Positions 36,763 through 48,445 of a DNA stretch of 64,000 nucleotides are shown piece after piece. The position numbers and the translations under genes are program-made. Source of the stretch: Caenorhabditis elegans (Eukaryota > Nematoda > Chromadorea > Rhabditida > Rhabditidae); the NCBI RefSeq assembly GCF_000002985.6, contig NC_003280.10:11404501-11468500 (forward strand), given 5' to 3'. The notes under the pieces were generated by a model, which ran no database searches, was not told the DNA's origin, and worked only from the letters and a program-made list of their open reading frames with translations. Position 1 is the stretch's first letter; the number at the start of each line of letters is the position of its first letter.

Positions 36763-37750
36763 CAACTTTTGGCCTTTTTTATACAAAATTTTCAGAACGG
36801 GAAACAAGTATTTAGAACATTTTTTTGAGGGTTTTACATAATTTTTTTGCTTTTTAATTGAACCATAATTACCCTGGAAACTTTTCAGAAATTTTAATTT
36901 TTTTCGAAAATTGTCACTTTTTTCTCCACCAAACCCATGAGAAAATTTGATCGAAAAATTTTTTTTTGAAATTTTTTAAAAAATGCATGAAATATTTTAG
37001 AGTGTCACAAATAACCTATTTTTCATTATTTTCAATGACCGAATCATTGATTCTGATGCCTTATCAAGACGTTTTACCAAATCGATATTGGCAAAACATC
37101 TTGTTTTTGAGGCTCCATATCTCTGCAGGAAAAAATCGCACTAAAAAGTGATTAACTGAAAACTTGTTAAACACAATGTGATCTAAAACATTTCAGTTGA
37201 ACACTTTTTTGTAAAAAATTTCGTTGCCGAGTTGGAACCAATTGATTTGAGCTCAATATTCTAAATAGTTAAAGATCTATATCTTGGCAACGAAATTTTT
37301 TACAAAAAAGTGTTCAACTGAAAAGTTTTAGATTACATTGTGTTTAACAAGTTTTCAGTTAATCACTTTTTAGTGCGATTTTTTCCTGCAGAGATATGGA
37401 GCCTCAAAAACAAGATGTTTTGCCAATATCGATTTGGTAAAACGTCTTGATAAGGCATCAGAATCAATGATTCGGTCATTGAAAATAATGAAAAATAGGT
37501 TATTTGTGACACTCTAAAATATTTCATGCATTTTTTAAAAAATTTCAAAAAAAAATTTTTCGATCAAATTTTCTCATGGGTTTGGTGGAGAAAAAAGTGA
37601 CAATTTTCGAAAAAAATTAAAATTTCTGAAAAGTTTCCAGGGTAATTATGGTTCAATTAAAAAGCAAAAAAATTATGTAAAACCCTCAAAAAAATGTTCT
37701 AAATACTTGTTTCCCGTTCTGAAAATTTTGTATAAAAAAGGCCAAAAGTT

Positions 37751-37823
37751 AAACCATGTATGGGAACCGAACCCACAAACTTCTGCTCAAGAGGCGAACG
37801 CGTTCACCACTCGACCACCGAAC
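37751..37823 (-). repeat. tRNA-like segment in the right palindrome arm
   Basis: This is the mirror copy of the left-arm segment, with box B and box A on the minus strand and one base differing just beyond the tRNA-like 3' end. Confidence 0.6.
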
Positions 37824-38237
37824 CGATGTTTTCGCCCTTCCACCATTGTGGTGAGACTTCTGTTGGCGCCAGAGACAAAAATCCACTGTTAACCATAGGA
37901 AATGCACTGATTTCAGTGTAGAATTTCAGACGTAAAAATTTCAGATTTCCAGCCCGAACGGGCAAAAATTTCAGTCATATTCTTATAGTAGAGAATGTCA
38001 GCTTTCCGATACAATATTTTTTTTTGAATATCGCTCCATTTATTCTGGTCATTCCCTAGTCAGTGCGGTTAGCATTTCTGCTTTCCAAAATTTCGTTCCC
38101 TCGTTCCTTCTTCTGTTTGTCTCGTTGTCTGTGTCCTACAATCTTTATGTTTCCATGTTCCGCGCAGCAGACGTGGCGACCTCTTATTTTCCACTTTTTC
38201 ATTGATTTATCTCGTCGTTTTCAGAAACCGAGGCAAA

Positions 38238-39288
38238 ATGGTCGTCAACGTGTTCATCTCGGCTGTGACCACTGACACGCTGAGCCGGAAGGAAGCAGTT
38301 GCTTGGGTCAATAACCTACTCAAGGTTTGAATTTGCGGGAAATGTTCAAATTATTTAATATTTCAAATTTCAGAGTCACTTCACCAAAGTGGAAGAGATG
38401 GCGTCTGGAGCCGCGTACTGTCAGCTCACTCATCTCTTGTTCAACGCCATCAACCTGAAGAAGGTCAAATTCAACCCACGGAGCGAGCCCGATGTTCTGA
38501 ACAATTGGAAGGTGCTCACAACGACCTGGAAGGATCTCGGCATTGACAAGCCGGTCGATGTCGAGAAAATGAAGAAGGCCAAGTTCCAGGACAACATGGA
38601 GTTTTTGCAATGGTTCTACAAGGTACGTTCTTTTTGTGAGAGGCATAATAACTTTTTAATAACTTTTTTTTTGCAGTTCTACAATGCGAACCTGACCACG
38701 GAGCCAGAAGAATATGATGCAGTTGGTGCTCGATTCGGAGAGGACTTGCCCGCTCTGAAAGGATCCACAGGCTCTCGTCCAGTTGCTGCTCCTGCTAGAC
38801 CGGTGGCTGCCGCTCCGCCAAAGCCAAGGCCTGCTGCGCCAGCGGTTGCGGCTCCAGCTGTGAAAGCATCAGTTCCACCGACAGTTCGCAACGGCACCCG
38901 GCCCGCTCCAGCGACATCAGCCGGAACTCGACGCGCTGACCCATCTGCAAGCGAAGAACTTCTCAAACAAGGTTTGAGATTCCGTGATAATTGTACTATT
39001 ATTAAATTTTTGTTTTTAGAAATCGAGAAACACAAGGCCGCCAGTGATGAATGGGAGACGACGGCCAAGGAAATGGAGACAGAACGAGAATACTACTACT
39101 CAATTCTTCAGCGTGTCGAAAGTCTTGCCAACGAAGCAGAGGAGAGTGGTTCCAGTACGGTCGACGTGGCGGCTCTGAAGACGATTCTCTACGCCGGAAA
39201 CGAGGACACTGAGCAGGTCGATGAAATCGAAAACGAACATCTTGTCGAGTCTCTGCAGGCAAATCTGGACGATACGGAGACTTTCTAA
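38238..39288 (+). CDS. ebp-2: EB1-type microtubule plus-end binding protein
   Basis: Four exons (38238-38324, 38374-38622, 38677-38971, 39020-39288) give 299 residues. The N-terminal calponin-homology domain (about 1-120) binds microtubule ends and includes FLQWFYKFYNAN. An Ala/Pro-rich linker (about 130-190, RPVAAPARPVAAAPPKPRP) follows. A coiled-coil EB-homology domain (about 205-265, EREYYYSILQRVE) mediates dimerisation and partner binding. The acidic tail ends DDTETF, a variant of the EEY/F end that binds CAP-Gly proteins. EB proteins track growing microtubule ends. Position next to vha-6 identifies it as ebp-2 rather than ebp-1. It is probably the first gene of an operon. Confidence 0.95.
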
Positions 39289-39669
39289 ATATTGTTGTTT
39301 CCCATTGCTTATCCTATCCCCGTATACTCACGATTCCCATCAATTTCTGCTCGTTTTAAGAGCACACTCCCCCCGCTTCAATGTGCCATCGATTTCCACA
39401 TTAATTTATTATCAGCAATCACTTCATATTTTCTGTAAAATAAGCATATTCGGCGAATATTTTTTATTTATTTCAAGCCTTGGAAATAAACAAGGAATCG
39501 CAATTTTTATATCTTTGTATGAAAACATAATTGTCAGACACAACATTGATATCTCTGAAACAAGCCGACTCCACAACGTTGCTCCGCCATAACGTTAATT
39601 ATCGATTAGCTACTTTGAGATATTTTTTTCTTAAATAAGTATCCAGAAAAATATATTTCAGAGAACACA

Positions 39670-40576
39670 ATGAGCTTCGCCAGTGGATGTACGCCGGTCT
39701 CATTCGACAAGCTTTTCGAAGTTTCCAGTGGAGACAAAGTTAGCAGAGGTTTAAAACTTGAGGAAAAAACAGTAGAATAATTAATTTCTATTGCAGAAAA
39801 TTGGGGAATGATTGCTCGTCCTGAACCTCAACACGATTCTCTTAAGCGACGAAATACGACATCATCAATCGCAAAAAAGAAGGCAAAAATGACACGTGGC
39901 GATGAGCAAAGTATAAAATTTCAAATAATTCTTCAATTTCTCAACAAATAAATTTTTAGTCACTGACGAGACGGCGAGAAAAGCAGCAACACAACTTCTC
40001 GATCAAATTCAAGATACTCCCGGCAGAATTTCTTTAAACTTTGAAACGTAAGAATTAAGGATTAAATTTGAATTATTCTTTTTAAAAAATTATTAATTTT
40101 TCAGTCCCGAAGCTGCAAGCGTGTGTCCGATCCCAACGAGTTTGAATCAGATTGTTAACACGAAATGGACAGTAAATCAACTTCAAGAAGGACAGTTGAC
40201 AATGCTCTTAGCTCAAGACGCCAATAAGTTCAAGTCCTTGGGTGTCAAGAATATTAAGAAGGGAAGCGTCGAGACGCAGGTAAAGACTTATTCGCTCTAG
40301 GCTTTAATAAAACGACAATTTACAGATTCTTCCTCGACAGATGGACGTGAAGGAAATAGTGGAAAAGCTGAAGAAACAGGACAATGACAGTGATCAGTTT
40401 GTTGGCTACGCGGCCGCAGTCGCCAATGTTCTTAGAAGATGCGATGCTGAAACAGCGTATGTTAAAAATTCGCTGTTCTGAATATTCAACATTTATTTTT
40501 TATTTTCAGACAAAAAATCACACAAGCGATCACGGCTACAATCGAGAAAGAGGCTCCAAGTATTGTTAATTGTTAA
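39670..40576 (+). CDS. adbp-1: Probable ADR-2-binding protein (nuclear, basic stretch)
   Basis: Six exons (39670-39748, 39797-39910, 39960-40047, 40105-40279, 40326-40456, 40510-40576) give 217 residues. No standard domain is visible. A basic cluster near residues 45-62 (KRRN...KKKAKM) looks like a nuclear localisation signal. The rest is mixed helical (TARKAATQLLDQIQDT). An acceptor lies 9 bases before the ATG and the gap to ebp-2 is 381 bp, typical of an operon with SL2 trans-splicing. From memory the C. elegans gene at this place is adbp-1, which controls the nuclear localisation of the RNA-editing enzyme ADR-2. The name rests on position, not on a recognised domain. Confidence 0.8.
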
Positions 40577-40808
40577 TATATCATTAATTGTAATAAATAT
40601 ATTATTTCTTTGAAAACAAATTTCAAAGCAGTCCATATTCCTGCACTATTTGTTTTCAGAAAATACGAGGAAATTCAAAAATTGAAACAGCTGATAGCCT
40701 ATCCCTTTCTCTATTTGGTCATATCATGTTTATCATCTATTACACCTTTTCTTTATTACACTGAAATACATCTCATTTTCCACCTATCACACATTCAATA
40801 TATTTGAA

Positions 40809-43800
40809 ATGCTAAAATATTATTCGATATTTCTTATTTCCCTAGTTGCAATTATAGGTTAGTAATCTATTTTCGGCTGGGAGTTCAGTTCACGAGAAAG
40901 TTTTTAGAAAGTCTTCCATATGATCCATTTCCATATGGATTAGATGATCGTCCAGATCCTTTTTCGAGTAATGCTGGATTGTAAGTTATTTTTTTTGGAG
41001 AATAGTCAGAAATTTAACAGGGAGAATGCGTATTACGCAAAATTTTTTTAATATCTCCTAGCGAAAATACAGTAACTCTTTAAATGACTAGTGTAGTGCT
41101 TGTGCCGATTCACGGAAATCATTTATTTATCGATAAAATTGTTTCAAAGACACAAAAATGGCAAAAAATATTTTTTAAATAACGAACGAAAATTGAATAT
41201 CGCTGTCACAATTCGAAAATAAATTAGTTTTGAAAATCGATCCTGTAAATCGACACCAGCGCTACAGTAGCCATTTAAACAGTTACTGTAGTTTTCGCTA
41301 CGAGATATTTTGCGCGTCGAATATGTTGCACAATAAATTCTCAAACTTTTGTGTTTCCGTAATAAATAAATTAGTTATTTATCGTAGTGCCATAAAAATT
41401 TGACGATTCTCTTTAAAGGCACACGTTGGTTTTCTGAGTGAGTCTCGCCACGAACTGTGATTGTGGTACAAGCTTGAAATTTCACATACTTGCTATCAAT
41501 TTCCATATCCCTATCTTTACAGATAAGGATTCACCATAAACCATTTCTTCTGTCTAAAATTTCTGCAAAAACTGTACACTTCTCCTCGGGGAGTACACTA
41601 GTGCCGTAAATCGACACAAAGCAGGGTTCAATTTTCTTGAAAAACAAATTAATAATTATAGTTCAGAACACACCATGAACACTCTCAAAAACGGAGTCAT
41701 CGCCACCGTCATCTTCCACACGATTACGGTGAGCACAATGCGTGGGGATTCGAGAAGCAGGCAGAAGGCGAGGAAAAACGAGAAGAGCCGAAAGAAACAA
41801 GTCAGCAACAAATGGAACGAATCGCCTCACAACCGAGAACTGCTCCGAGACTGCCAACGAGTACAGTGGATCCGGCGGAAGATCTGAAATCGGCGATTCG
41901 GGATGCTCAACTGGGAATCACTACGACAGATTTGCCACCAGATTCAAGGCATAATGGTTTATTGAAGGATATTGGGTCAATTGGTAAGTTATCTTCATTT
42001 GAATGCCTACATTCCTGCCTACCGCCTATCTTTTCCCACATAAATTTGAACTCATAGAGAATATATGAAATTCTATATTCTCTAGAAGTAGGGTAGGTAG
42101 ACACATAACAAATTGGATTATAAGCGCCTATTGTGACTGAGATCGTGATGAGACCCATTTTCGACGAAATTACATAAGTTAAACCACGTTGCATACCGTT
42201 CTTTTCCAGGAGTCGGATTCGGTGTCGGCGTTGGTGTTCCTGGCAACGACCCGGTCTCAGTTGGAACTGGAGTATCTGTAGGCCTTGACGGATCGGGTCC
42301 AGCAGGTGGACTACCTCCATTCGCTGAAGCAATCTTTCCGAGACAGGTAAACAATCAATGGTCATCAATATTTCAATTTTAAGCAGAAGGCAGTAGGTAA
42401 GCCTTTTAGACTGGCGGTTACCTGCGGCACTACTACTTATAACTGAAAGAGACCCCTGGAATAGTAAGATCAGAATGACGACTTTTGCCTTCCCATTCAA
42501 TCCTTTTATAACAGTGCTAGAGAGCCGAGAGAAAAAAAGAAATATCGTGCTGGAAGCTGTGCACACAAAGATTGCTACAGTGGCTCTCTCGTTTTCTCGG
42601 CGTCTCTCTATTCACCATACTATTTCCGGGATGTAGGGGGGTGCCACGACTATTATTAGTAGGGGCCTGTATATGCATATGATTTTATAATAATAAAAGA
42701 ATCCCCGCTGTGTGTTTGGTATGTACAATCAGAGTAGTAATATTAGTAGGTCCATACATACACTTTATGGAATAAAAGTGAGCATAGAAGTGAATTGAAA
42801 GAGCCGGTGTGGAGTGGGGCGGTTCTCGATTTCTTAGTTCCACGTTGACGGGCGCTATCAGAGAGAACTGCAAGAAATAAGAAAAACGAAGAAATTGTAT
42901 GCGATTTGCATACCCCATTCCCAAACTATCAAATGTTTATGTTTTCGCTTCGTACGGTGCCGGCGGCGCGCTTCGTTCTTTTTTTGATTGTTTCTATCGA
43001 GAATATGAAGACGAACGGAAAAAAAGGCTAACGGGAGAAAAGACAGAGGAGACGAATATTCGTATTGTTTTCTTTTTCCAGGGAGAACAACAATCATTGA
43101 ACGACTACGATGGGAATAAGGATTTGATTGTGTCTGGAAAAGCGATGAAGTATATACAGGCGGTTAATGTAAGGCTGTTTGGTTTATGCAAATTCATTTT
43201 GAGAAGATTTTTCACACACTTCAATACTTGGAAAAAACTTTCCAAAAGACTTTCAAAATATTTGTCTATCCTTAAATGCCCTGAAAACGTCAAAAATCTA
43301 CGTTTGGGTCTAAAAATTTCTGATCTACCTTTTTTCTAGTTCAAAGTGCTCATATGTATCTAAATTGTATTGAACTGTATTTACAGGTATCGACAGTAGG
43401 GATTTAGTCTAAACACACTTCATATAGTCCGAAATTTGGAAATATCTCAAAAATATATCCAATAAATTTTAGATTTTATAAACTTTCTGGCATAGTTTTG
43501 GTAAATTGGCAAAATTTCCAAGTGTTCATTTTTCAAAAATAAGGACTATACGAAAATCTTACTTTTTAAATTGCAAATTAATATAGAAATTCAGTAAAAT
43601 GTTTGAATAATCCGAGAATAAAATGTATTCTTGATGAAAGTTTCAAAAAAAAAGCTTTCAAATAGTGCCGGAGTCGCTGGTTCACAACACTTTTTCGGCA
43701 ACAAGCAACTTTCAGACACTATTTGAGACCCTGTTTGAAACTGTTTGACATTAATAAGTTTTATTCTCAGATCGGTCCAATGTTTTATTGCATTTCTATG

Positions 43801-44317
43801 TATATAAATTTTGGATTCAAAAAGTAGAATTATCACATTGAAATAAGCAGTTTTTTTGCGGAATAGTCTTAATTTTTGGAAAATTTGACAATTTACCAAA
43901 ACTTGCCTGCAAGTTTATAAAATCTGAAAATTTTTGGATTTCTATTATACAATTTTACCATTTCTGGAGTATATTAGGTGTATTTAGACTAAATCGTTGT
44001 AAATTTTTGACGTTTAAAGGATATTTTAGAGTAGTCAAATATTCTGGAAACTTTTTTGGAAAGTTTGAAAAATTTGGTAATTTACAAAAACTTTGAAATT
44101 TTCCGACCTTCATTTTTTACAGTTTTTTCCTTTTACTATATATTTTTTCAAAACCAAAATTTCTACCGAAAACCCTTTAAATTACAATACTTCAAAATAA
44201 AACTGTAGATTACAGCTCGGCTTCATCCCTCTTCCAAAGTACGCTCCACCAAAATCACTCGTCGGTGTCAACAGTGGAATCGGAATTCTCGGAGCACAAG
44301 CACCAACTGGAGGCTAG
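40809..44317 (+). CDS. Secreted His-rich and Gly/Val-rich protein
   Basis: Six exons (40809-40857, 40908-40980, 41667-41983, 42210-42346, 43082-43168, 44216-44317) give 254 residues. A signal peptide of about 16 residues is followed by an acidic/Pro stretch (YDPFPYGLDDRPDPF), a His-rich block (THHEHSQKRSHRHRHLPHDY), a charged Glu/Lys region, a Gly/Val repeat (GVGFGVGVGVPGND) and a small C-terminal Gly-rich end. It has no Cys and no known domain. The 232-bp gap after the preceding gene suggests the third place in an operon, and an acceptor at about 40656-40659 could receive SL2. The exon 3 acceptor was chosen at 41666 because the alternative breaks the frame. Introns 2, 4 and 5 are long and carry hairpin repeats or regulatory-looking sequence. 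Confidence 0.82.
41035..41315. repeat. Imperfect inverted repeat in an intron
   Basis: AATATCTCCTAGCGAAAATA at the left is matched in reverse by TTTTCGCTACGAGATATT at the right, with TACAGTAAC and TTTAAATG pieces between. The arms are about 75-85 bp and visibly diverged. Confidence 0.75.
42897..42913. promoter_or_regulatory. Palindromic octamer (POU-type) site
   Basis: GTATGCGATTTGCATAC has reverse-complement 6-bp arms and contains the ATTTGCAT octamer. It lies in a 735-bp intron of the His-rich secreted gene. Binding is inferred. Confidence 0.4.
43395..44005. repeat. Imperfect inverted repeat in an intron
   Basis: AGATTTTATAAACTTTCTGG and a GGTAAATTGGCAAAATTTCC block near 43470-43520 reappear reversed near 43875-43935. 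Flanking blocks (GATTTAGTCTAAACACAC and TGTATTTAGACTAAATC) extend the arms. Confidence 0.7.
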
Positions 44318-44659
44318 AACTTTCTAATTTCTAATAATTTATATGTTTCGCCACCCACTTTTCCTGTTCAAACCCCTAAATGAATGTACATACAAATTGG
44401 ATTGCGAGAGCATGTCCGGACGCAAATCAAAATGTCCTGATAAAGACTATAAAGGTGATAAGCAGTGGGTGTCGATAATGTCTTGAATATCATCTTTTTG
44501 AGACTCTGTTTCAGACAGCACTACTGAATCATGCGGTGGTTAGGTAGGTCATTTTGAATTAGGAATTATTAGAAAAAGAAACTAATCGTTTAGATTTACG
44601 TAGGCTCGTGTATTCTGCTAGGAGAATCTCAATTTTTTAAAAATGATTTTGTATCTATC
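44318..44659. other. Short intergenic region
   Basis: This is the space between the His-rich secreted gene and the phospholipase-like gene. No coding feature or clear repeat is seen. Confidence 0.6.
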
Positions 44660-46864
44660 ATGCTCTTGTTCATAGGTTCCTAGACATGTATTCTTTCCTT
44701 TTTTTCAGAAAACAAGAAATTAATTTTAAATTTTAAATATCCAAATTTCGTAAAAATTGCCGCTTTGCTTTATACGCGCTCGCTATTTTTCTGAGTAGGT
44801 CTCTTCACGATCTCAGCCGCAGTGGGTGGTGGCTACAACTTTCAAATTCCACATAGTTGTTCAATTTGCAACCTGCTAATAAATACTAGAAAATTAGTCA
44901 AAAATCTAGCCTTTTAGTTAGAAAAATACACCCATTCTTTACGTTCAGTTACCACGTTGCTATGTTGCTCCCTGGCTCATGGGCTCAAGGATCTCGGAGC
45001 TCCGAACTGGTCGTGTGACGCTAGTGTTATGGCAAAGAGTAAGAAAGTTCCCACCAGTGCTCATAGTGTTCGATTTGCTGATATCAAGGTTATTGGAGCA
45101 CTTGGGGACTCGTTGACTGTGAGTATGCTTTAATTTTACTAAAACCAATTAGGTCAAACTTCCAGGCAGCCAATGGTGCTGGAGCTCAACCAGGAGACCC
45201 GCTGGCAGTCATCCTGCAATATAGAGGACTTGCCTTCCAGATTGGAGGTGATAAAAGCCTTGATGAGCACATTACTGTTGCAAGTGAGTTTTTACAATTT
45301 TGATAATATTTTTACCCTTCTAAAACCTTTCAGATGTACTAAGAAAGTTCAATCCAACCTTGGTGGGTGCCTCAAAAGGAATCGGCTCGGAAAACGTATG
45401 GGAAGTTTCTCACTTGAATATGGGAGTTCCTGGAGCTGAATCCAAGGATATTATCGGTCAGGCAAGAGCTCTGGTCAACACTATGCATGCTCATTCTGAA
45501 GTAATTTAGAGCTTCTGAGCCCCCTTTTCAAATCAAAGCTTTCAGATTAACGTGAAAGAAGACTGGAAACTTGTCAACATTTTCATTGGGGCAAACGATA
45601 TTTGTGTCTATTGTGAAGATCCGTACTTCAACTCGACGGCTCTTCATGGAAATGCAACTTTTGAGAAGAATATCATCGCAGCTGTTCAGATTCTTCAGGA
45701 TAATCTGCCAAGGTATTGAATAGACGCGAAATTTTGCAATTTTTGCGCTAAGAATACGGTATCCGGTCTCGGCGCGATAATATTTTGTAAAGTTAAAACG
45801 GGTGTGTGCCATTTAAAAAGTACTGTAATTTCAAACTGAATTTCCATAAAGTTTTTTATTTAAAAAATATTTATACAAAAACTAAGAAAAAATAATAAAA
45901 ACCAGATGAATTTTAACAAATTGTGAGCAAAAAGACAAAATTTTAAAATTACAGTACTCTTTAGAGGCGCACGAATTTCAAATTTAAACTGTTCAGTAGA
46001 ATTTCAGTTTGCAAAACTTTTTCTTCGTGGCGTGAGTTTAAAAATTCAAATATTTATTCCAGAACAATTGTCTCACTGACCGGAATGTTCAACATGAGAA
46101 TGCTTCGTAAGATTGACAAGAAGAAGTATTTCTGCGAAGGACTTCATACGTAGGGGAACTTGAATTCCTAAAAATTCTGTTTAACTTTTGGCTTTTAGAT
46201 TCGAATGTGATTGTGAGTCCAACAAACAATTCACTGATGATGATATTCAAGGAGTTTGCTTCGGATATATGGTTTGTTTTGGATTATTACCAGTCCCAGG
46301 TCTTGACGTGAGCCAAACTTTTCAGATACCGTAGTGTCGCATACGGTACGGTAGCTGAAAAGTTTCGGTCGTGGTGGGACACATCTTTCTAAATTTTTAA
46401 AAGTTTTCAGAATGCTGAAAAAGATATTCAAAACACGGGATTATTCGATAACAAGGATGATTTCACGTTTGTAGTTCAACCATTTTTCAACGGGATTCTG
46501 GATCCACCATACGCGGTTGGCACATTTTGAATTTAAATTTCATTTAAATATTTGCATTTTCCAGAGCCCAGGAGTTGTTGACATGACATTCTTTGCTCCA
46601 GATTGCTTCCATTTCTCGGCTTACGGGCATGGAAATATTGGAATGCATCTTTGGAACACAATTGTTCAACCAGTAATCATAACTCCGGAATAATGATTTT
46701 ATTGTTTAATGGGATTTTTCTAGGTTGGATTCAAACAAACCAGTGTCAATTTGAGTGATCCTTCAGTTGGATTACATTGCCCAAGTACAAACTGTCCGTT
46801 CTTCCCGACTACAAAAAACAGCAATAACTGTGCTTCACACTTCACGTTGAGCGAGCTAGATTAA
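44660..46864 (+). CDS. Secreted GDSL phospholipase B-like lipase
   Basis: Ten exons (44660-44675, 44949-45118, 45166-45283, 45334-45500, 45546-45712, 46063-46149, 46199-46271, 46411-46515, 46565-46672, 46724-46864) give 383 residues. The first exon is only 16 coding bases and completes a signal peptide with exon 2 (MLLFIVTTLLCCSLAHG). The SGNH/GDSL hydrolase blocks are intact: Ser60 in ALGDSLTAANG, the Gly block in NMGVPGAES, Asn174 in GANDIC, and the Asp314/His317 pair in DCFHFSAYGHGN. Family members of the PLB1 type remove acyl chains from phospholipids outside the cell. The length fits a single catalytic repeat. I believe the worm locus is W02B12.1. Confidence 0.92.
45755..45985. repeat. 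Hairpin-forming dispersed repeat in an intron
   Basis: AGTACTGTAATTTCAAACTG and TTACAGTACTCTTTAGAGGC lie as inverted copies inside an intron of the phospholipase gene. The same GGCGCAC/TACTGTA family recurs near 51965-52230, 52790-52945 and 54940-55330. Confidence 0.7.
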
Positions 46865-47025
46865 ACTTTTTCGCGAATATTCAATTGTTTTCAAATGAAC
46901 TTTATGAGAAGTGTTATGTATTCGATAAAAAATTGCAAAGTTTGCATCCAAATTGTTTTATTGAATTTTATAAAAATAATATATTAAATTAGTGGTAGTT
47001 TTTAGACAAAAAAACACACAAACAG

Positions 47026-47045
47026 AGAGAGAGAAAGAGAGAGAC
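47026..47045 (+). repeat. GA-rich microsatellite
   Basis: Short (GA)n run in the convergent 3' region between the phospholipase-like gene and rsp-2. No coding feature is seen in that gap. Confidence 0.85.
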
Positions 47046-47162
47046 GCACAACATTAGATTGGTCGATTACATGATTCGGCTTTTTGCACGAGTTACTGAC
47101 GTTACGATAAAAAAATAGATGGAACAGGAAATTTCACATGAGAGGTGCAATGATAAATAAAA

Positions 47163-48445
47163 TTATGGAGATGCAGATCCGGAACGTGGAGAAGAGTTGT
47201 CGCGTCTTTTCTTTGGTGATGGAGAACGGTTTGGTGGAGAGTTGGAGCGGGAACGTCTGGAAAATAGAAATGTATTTTCTCACTAATCATAAATTTATTT
47301 TTACCTTCCGCCGGAACGAGAACGGCTCTTGCTCTCACTGCGAGCTCTCTTGTCGGATCGTTTCTTTGGTGATGCACTACGGCTCTTTCTGTCCGATCTG
47401 TCAGATCCAGGACTGCGACGACGAGCTGGTGGAGAACGGCTTCTAGTGGGACTTCTGGATCGAGAGCGACGGCGTGGACTTCTTGAACGGCTGCGGTCAC
47501 GGGTCTCATCCGTGCATTTGAGCTTTCTTCCGTTCAGGTCTTCACCTTGCAACTTGTTCATCGCATCACGCAAGTCGTCATGGGAAGTGAAGCATACGAT
47601 TCTAAAAATAAAAACGATGAATTACATTTAAAAGAAGTGCATATCATACGCTTGGTTGACATTTCTCTTGTGCGCCTCGGAGTAGGTCGGCTCGATTCCC
47701 AGCTTGCGGATGTGGTCCTTGATGTCCTAAAATTCAGGTACAGGGTATTGATTGTTTGTGAAGTAGGGCCAGATTGATAGGAGGAAGAAGAATGCCATTG
47801 ACTGAGGAAATTGATTGAGAGCAATTGAATTGCAAATTGTATTGGCAAATGGCACACCCACTGAGTTGCTGCTGTAGCATTCAAAATGTTCGTTTTGAAA
47901 AAATGAGTGACAGTTTTCAGTAAAATTTGGAACGGGGGTAGTATTTCGTTAGTTGTTCAATCACACTCAAACACGCAACTTGTGAATCGCTATGGCTCGC
48001 AGTCATGTATCTTACCTGCCAACTGTAACGAGTAGACAAATTATCGATCACCAAACGGAATCTAGTCGAGCACGGACGACTGTATCGGTTGGAAAACTGG
48101 CGCTCGCCGCCTTTTCTGAACGTTGGCTCACGTCCTCTGAAACCACTCCCACTTCTTTCCTCGTTGTACCCAACTTTACGCCGTGGAAACTCAAGAATGA
48201 CTCTCTCTCCACAAAGCTCTTTCCCATTCAAATCGTGGACAGCGTCATCGGCATCGCGCTGGTCTTGAAAATCCTGAAATTATGACATATTCAAGATATT
48301 CTGACGAAAATATGTTATCTCTTACCACGAAACCAAATCCGTTCTTCATTATGACATCAGACAGCTTTCCATATCCGCGGAAGAAGTGCTCGACATCACG
48401 ATCAGATGCTCTATTTGGCAAACGACCGATGTAGACACGAACCAT
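47163..48445 (-). CDS. rsp-2: SR-family splicing factor
   Basis: Five exons (48326-48445, 48016-48273, 47650-47726, 47305-47601, 47163-47256) give 281 residues. RRM1 (1-70) begins with VYIGRLPNRASDRDVEHFF and contains the RNP1 motif split by an intron (NGFGFV|DF). A basic linker follows, then a pseudo-RRM2 (about 105-180) with the SR-protein signature SWQDIKDH. The Arg/Ser domain is from about 190 to the end. SR proteins bind exonic enhancers and recruit the spliceosome in the nucleus. It is head-to-head with its paralogue rsp-1 across about 1 kb and shares its intron positions, so the two arose by duplication and inversion. Confidence 0.96.

Larger units (their letters stand above)
36453..38060. 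repeat. 1.6-kb near-perfect palindrome (MITE-like)
   Basis: Two arms of about 776 bp (36453-37228 and 37286-38060) are reverse complements with only rare differences, around a 57-bp loop. The ends read ACTAGGGAATGACC and its complement, consistent with a TA target site inside CTAG. Open frames inside the arms are mirror copies and not genes. The high arm identity points to a recent insertion or to ongoing homogenisation. Confidence 0.95.

Noticed and set aside
36622-37892. Four open frames of about 61-73 residues
   Set aside because: Mirror copies inside the palindrome arms; no domain and no coding bias.
38679-39068. 129-residue Ala/Gly-rich minus-strand frame
   Set aside because: Antisense shadow of the Ala/Pro-rich linker of ebp-2.
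42118-42354. Pro/Thr-rich minus-strand frame
   Set aside because: Antisense to the Gly/Val-rich exon of the secreted gene, which splices in phase on the plus strand.
47301-47631. Arg-rich plus-strand frame
   Set aside because: Antisense to the RS domain exon of rsp-2.
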